NCBI RefSeq assembly: GCF_018449655.1
Contig: NZ_JAAVUX010000003.1
Location: 1-64,000, forward strand
From: Pseudomonas sp. dw_358
Lineage (GTDB): Bacteria; Pseudomonadota; Gammaproteobacteria; Pseudomonadales; Pseudomonadaceae
Direction of reading: 5' to 3'
Length of the DNA: 64,000 bases
Shown here one piece after another: positions 62,093 to 64,000 of this stretch; position 1 is the first letter of the stretch; each line of letters begins with the position of its first letter. The position numbers were made by a program, and so were the translations under genes. Below the pieces are notes generated by a model. It was not told where the DNA came from. It did no database searches and saw only the letters and a program-made list of their open reading frames with translations.

Positions 62093-62274
62093 TTGTCCAG
62101 ACGCTCGTCATCGGTGAGGGTGCGAGCTTCGGATTCCAGCATCACCGGAATGCCATCGCGGATCGGGTACGCCAGGCCGGCGCCCTTGCTGATCAGCTCG
62201 GTCTTGTCGGCGTTCAGTTTCAGCGGGCCTTTGGTGATCGGGCAAGCCAGAATATCGAGCAGTTTGGTGTCCAT
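62089..62274 (-). CDS. Trm112/YcaR family small protein
   Basis: The 61-residue protein starts [18 protein letters not shown] and contains [17 protein letters not shown], the family pattern. The zinc-binding cysteine pairs of eukaryotic Trm112 are lost apart from one cysteine, as usual in gammaproteobacteria. Its function in bacteria is not settled. It is conserved between lpxK and kdsB. Confidence 0.93.
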   Translation of the reverse strand: MDTKLLDILACPITKGPLKLNADKTELISKGAGLAYPIRDGIPVMLESEARTLTDDERLDK

Positions 62275-62311
62275 GAATAATCCTTGAGAGAGGAAGCGGC
62301 GCCAACCGGTG

Positions 62312-63307
62312 TCAGCGCGTCAGGCGATCGAGTTGGGTGTCCAGCCAGATGACGAATGCACGGGAAGGCGCGGCGTCCACCGCCAGGTACCACCAGTCGG
62401 CTGCGGCGAACGGGGCGCACTTGACGGCATCTTTCTCGGTCATCACCACGGGCAAGGCCGGGCTGAAAGCCAGAGCCTGCGCTGTGTAGTCGGCATGGTC
62501 GGCAAACGGGTGCGGCACAGGCTGCCAGTGTAACGCCTGCAGGGTGTCGAAGAAACGCTGGGGATTGCCAATGCCTGCTACGGCATGCAGCCGCTGGCCA
62601 GCCGGAAAATGCTCGAGGCCTTTACGCTCTCCGCTGGCCAGGTTGACCAGCGCCGTGGGTTGCAAGGTGAAGCCGAAACCTTCATCGCGATCCGTGGCGG
62701 CACCGTTGAACAGCACGGCATCGACACTGAGCAAGCGCTCGGCGGGCTCGCGCAAAGGCCCGGCGGGCAGGCAGTGGCCATTGCCCAGACCGCGGGCGGC
62801 GTCGATCAGCACCAGTTCCAGGTCCCGGGCCAGACGATAGTGCTGCATACCGTCATCGGACAGGACGATGTCCAGGGGGGTGCTGGCCAGCAGCGCACGC
62901 ACGGCGCGGCCACGGTCCGGGTCGATGACCAGCGGTACGCCGGTGCGCTGGACAATCAGCAATGGTTCATCGCCCGCTTCGCTGGCCGCCTGCTCGGCGC
63001 GCACTCGCCATGGCAGCGCCGGTGGCCTTGCACCGTAACCGCGACTGACCACACCCACACGCAGGCCACGCTTTTGGCAGTGCTCGATCAGCCAGAGGAT
63101 CATCGGGGTCTTGCCGGTGCCGCCGACGGTGATGTTGCCCACCACCACCACAGGCACCGGCGCTCGGTAGCTGTCAGCCTGCCCGGCCAGAAAGCGCTCG
63201 CGCTTGGCCACCACCACGCGCCGGTACAGGCACTCCAGTGGCCGTAGCAACGCCAAGGCGGGATGGCCCGCATACCAGCCAGCCAGCAATCGATCGGAAA
63301 TGGCCAT
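62312..63307 (-). CDS. lpxK: Tetraacyldisaccharide 4'-kinase LpxK
   Basis: This 331-residue inner-membrane-associated kinase phosphorylates the lipid A disaccharide. The P-loop is [18 protein letters not shown], and the [19 protein letters not shown] motif follows with catalytic aspartate. Its ATG overlaps the exbD stop by one base (TGATG). Confidence 0.96.
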   Translation of the reverse strand: MAISDRLLAGWYAGHPALALLRPLECLYRRVVVAKRERFLAGQADSYRAPVPVVVVGNITVGGTGKTPMILWLIEHCQKRGLRVGVVSRGYGARPPALPWRVRAEQAASEAGDEPLLIVQRTGVPLVIDPDRGRAVRALLASTPLDIVLSDDGMQHYRLARDLELVLIDAARGLGNGHCLPAGPLREPAERLLSVDAVLFNGAATDRDEGFGFTLQPTALVNLASGERKGLEHFPAGQRLHAVAGIGNPQRFFDTLQALHWQPVPHPFADHADYTAQALAFSPALPVVMTEKDAVKCAPFAAADWWYLAVDAAPSRAFVIWLDTQLDRLTR

Positions 63308-63732
63308 CAGGGCGTACCCTGCGCCTCAATGGTGGTCATGCTCAACTTGCTGAAGCCCAGCTTGCCCGCCGCATCCATGGCCGTGATCACCGCCTGGTGC
63401 GGCGTCTTGCCGTCGGCGCTGATGGACAGCGGCCGGGAGGTATCGCCCCCCGACTCGGTCTTGAGGGCATCGAGCAGCGTGGCCAGGTCACTTTTAGGTA
63501 ACAGCTTGTCGTTCAGCGAGTACACACCTTCGGCGCTGATGGCGATGTCGATTTTCTTCGCATCGTTCTGCTCCGGAGTGCCACTGACCGCCTGGGGCAA
63601 CTCCACTCGAAGTTGTGTCTGTCGGGTGAAGGTCGTTGTGACCACGAAAAACAGCAGCAGCACGAACACCACATCAATCAGGGAAACCAGATTGAGCTCG
63701 ATGTTCTCGCGGGATCTGCGGCGAAATTTCAC
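63307..63732 (-). CDS. exbD: ExbD/TolR family energy-transduction protein
   Basis: The 141-residue protein has a short cytoplasmic N-terminus ([16 protein letters not shown]), one membrane helix with the proton-pathway aspartate ([16 protein letters not shown]) and a periplasmic domain. It pairs with the adjacent ExbB to use proton motive force; with lpxK next door an envelope role is likely, but the partner TonB-like protein is unknown. It overlaps exbB by 4 bp. Confidence 0.94.
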   Translation of the reverse strand: MKFRRRSRENIELNLVSLIDVVFVLLLFFVVTTTFTRQTQLRVELPQAVSGTPEQNDAKKIDIAISAEGVYSLNDKLLPKSDLATLLDALKTESGGDTSRPLSISADGKTPHQAVITAMDAAGKLGFSKLSMTTIEAQGTP

Positions 63733-64000
63733 GCTTTGTCCTCGACTTGATCCAGGTCACGTTCGCCCTGCACCACCTCGACCAGCTTGATGGCTTCCTG
63801 CTCCATGCCCACCACCAGATCGTCGATGCGGCGCTGCAACAGGCGGTGGAAGAACAATGCTGGAATGGCCACGATCAGGCCCGAGGCGGTGGTCACCAGC
63901 GCCTTGGAAATACCCCCGGCCAGCACGGCGGGATTGGTGCTCATGTCGGCGCCGATGAAGGAGCCAAAGATGTCGATCATGCCGATCACGGTGCCGAGCA
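63729..64000 (-). CDS. exbB: ExbB/TolQ/MotA family proton channel, C-terminal part
   Basis: Only the last 90 codons or so are present; the gene continues beyond the right edge. The visible part reads LGTVIGMIDIFGSF, then ALVTTASGLIVAIPALFFHRLL, the conserved pore helix of ExbB/TolQ proteins. It ends with a short acidic tail. It precedes and overlaps exbD. Confidence 0.93.
   Translation of the reverse strand, partial: LGTVIGMIDIFGSFIGADMSTNPAVLAGGISKALVTTASGLIVAIPALFFHRLLQRRIDDLVVGMEQEAIKLVEVVQGERDLDQVEDKA

Overview
The window is chromosomal DNA of a Pseudomonas species, most likely of the fluorescens/putida lineage. The gene content and order support this: fimV-usg-asd-leuBDC, trpF-accD-folC-dedD-cvpA-purF-metZ, gltX-uvrB, tatD-pilZ-holB-tmk-mltG-pabC-fabF-acpP-fabG-fabD-plsX-rpmF, and rne with kdsB-lpxK-exbDB. 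This order agrees with what I remember of other pseudomonads. GC is high, so very long antisense open frames occur and were ignored. I found no insertion sequence, prophage, integrase or CRISPR array.

Layout. (1) 1-6553, minus strand: the proximal part of a type VI secretion (T6SS) operon, tssB-tssC-tssK-tssL, then a TssM-like/OmpA hybrid gene, hcp and the first 32 codons of vgrG, which runs off the left edge. (2) 6554-7261: an unusual T6SS upstream region with three identical palindrome cores exactly 21 bp apart, then a Val-Asp-Asp tRNA operon with its own promoter and terminator. (3) 7340-16145, minus strand: biosynthetic genes in close succession (SDR, metZ, purF, cvpA, dedD, folC, accD, trpF, truA). 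(4) 16227-24465, minus strand: fimV, usg, asd and leuB-leuD-leuC, with a divergent LysR gene and then a PAS-GGDEF-EAL protein. (5) 28120-34406, minus strand: ibpA with a heat-shock promoter and a ROSE-type RNA thermometer, dusC, a thioesterase, a four-gene Glu/Ala tRNA operon, gltX and uvrB. (6) 34680-40478: aromatic aminotransferase, tRNA-Asn, two small conserved genes of unknown function, moaA, a TetR/class V aminotransferase divergent pair, and an intergenic small RNA that I identify as RgsA. (7) 40498-50666, minus strand: the tatD-to-yceD block, which joins DNA replication, peptidoglycan cleavage and fatty-acid synthesis. (8) 50763-58082: maf, sppA, a HAD phosphatase, rluC and the large rne gene, which has a leader of roughly 700 nt. 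(9) 58261-64000, minus strand: a MocA/XdhC-like pair, then murB, a low-molecular-weight phosphatase, kdsB, a Trm112 protein, lpxK, exbD and a partial exbB.

How the genes work together. Most of the window is housekeeping: purine, methionine, leucine, tryptophan and fatty-acid synthesis, envelope (LPS and peptidoglycan) precursors, translation and RNA decay. Many genes overlap by 1-4 bp, which suggests translational coupling. The accessory part is the T6SS locus beside the tRNA-Asp genes. The least routine items are the TssM-like/OmpA hybrid, the phased palindromes upstream of tssB, the ibpA thermometer, RgsA, a predicted near-leaderless yceD-rpmF transcript, and the long rne leader. Family and synteny statements come from memory; no database search was run.
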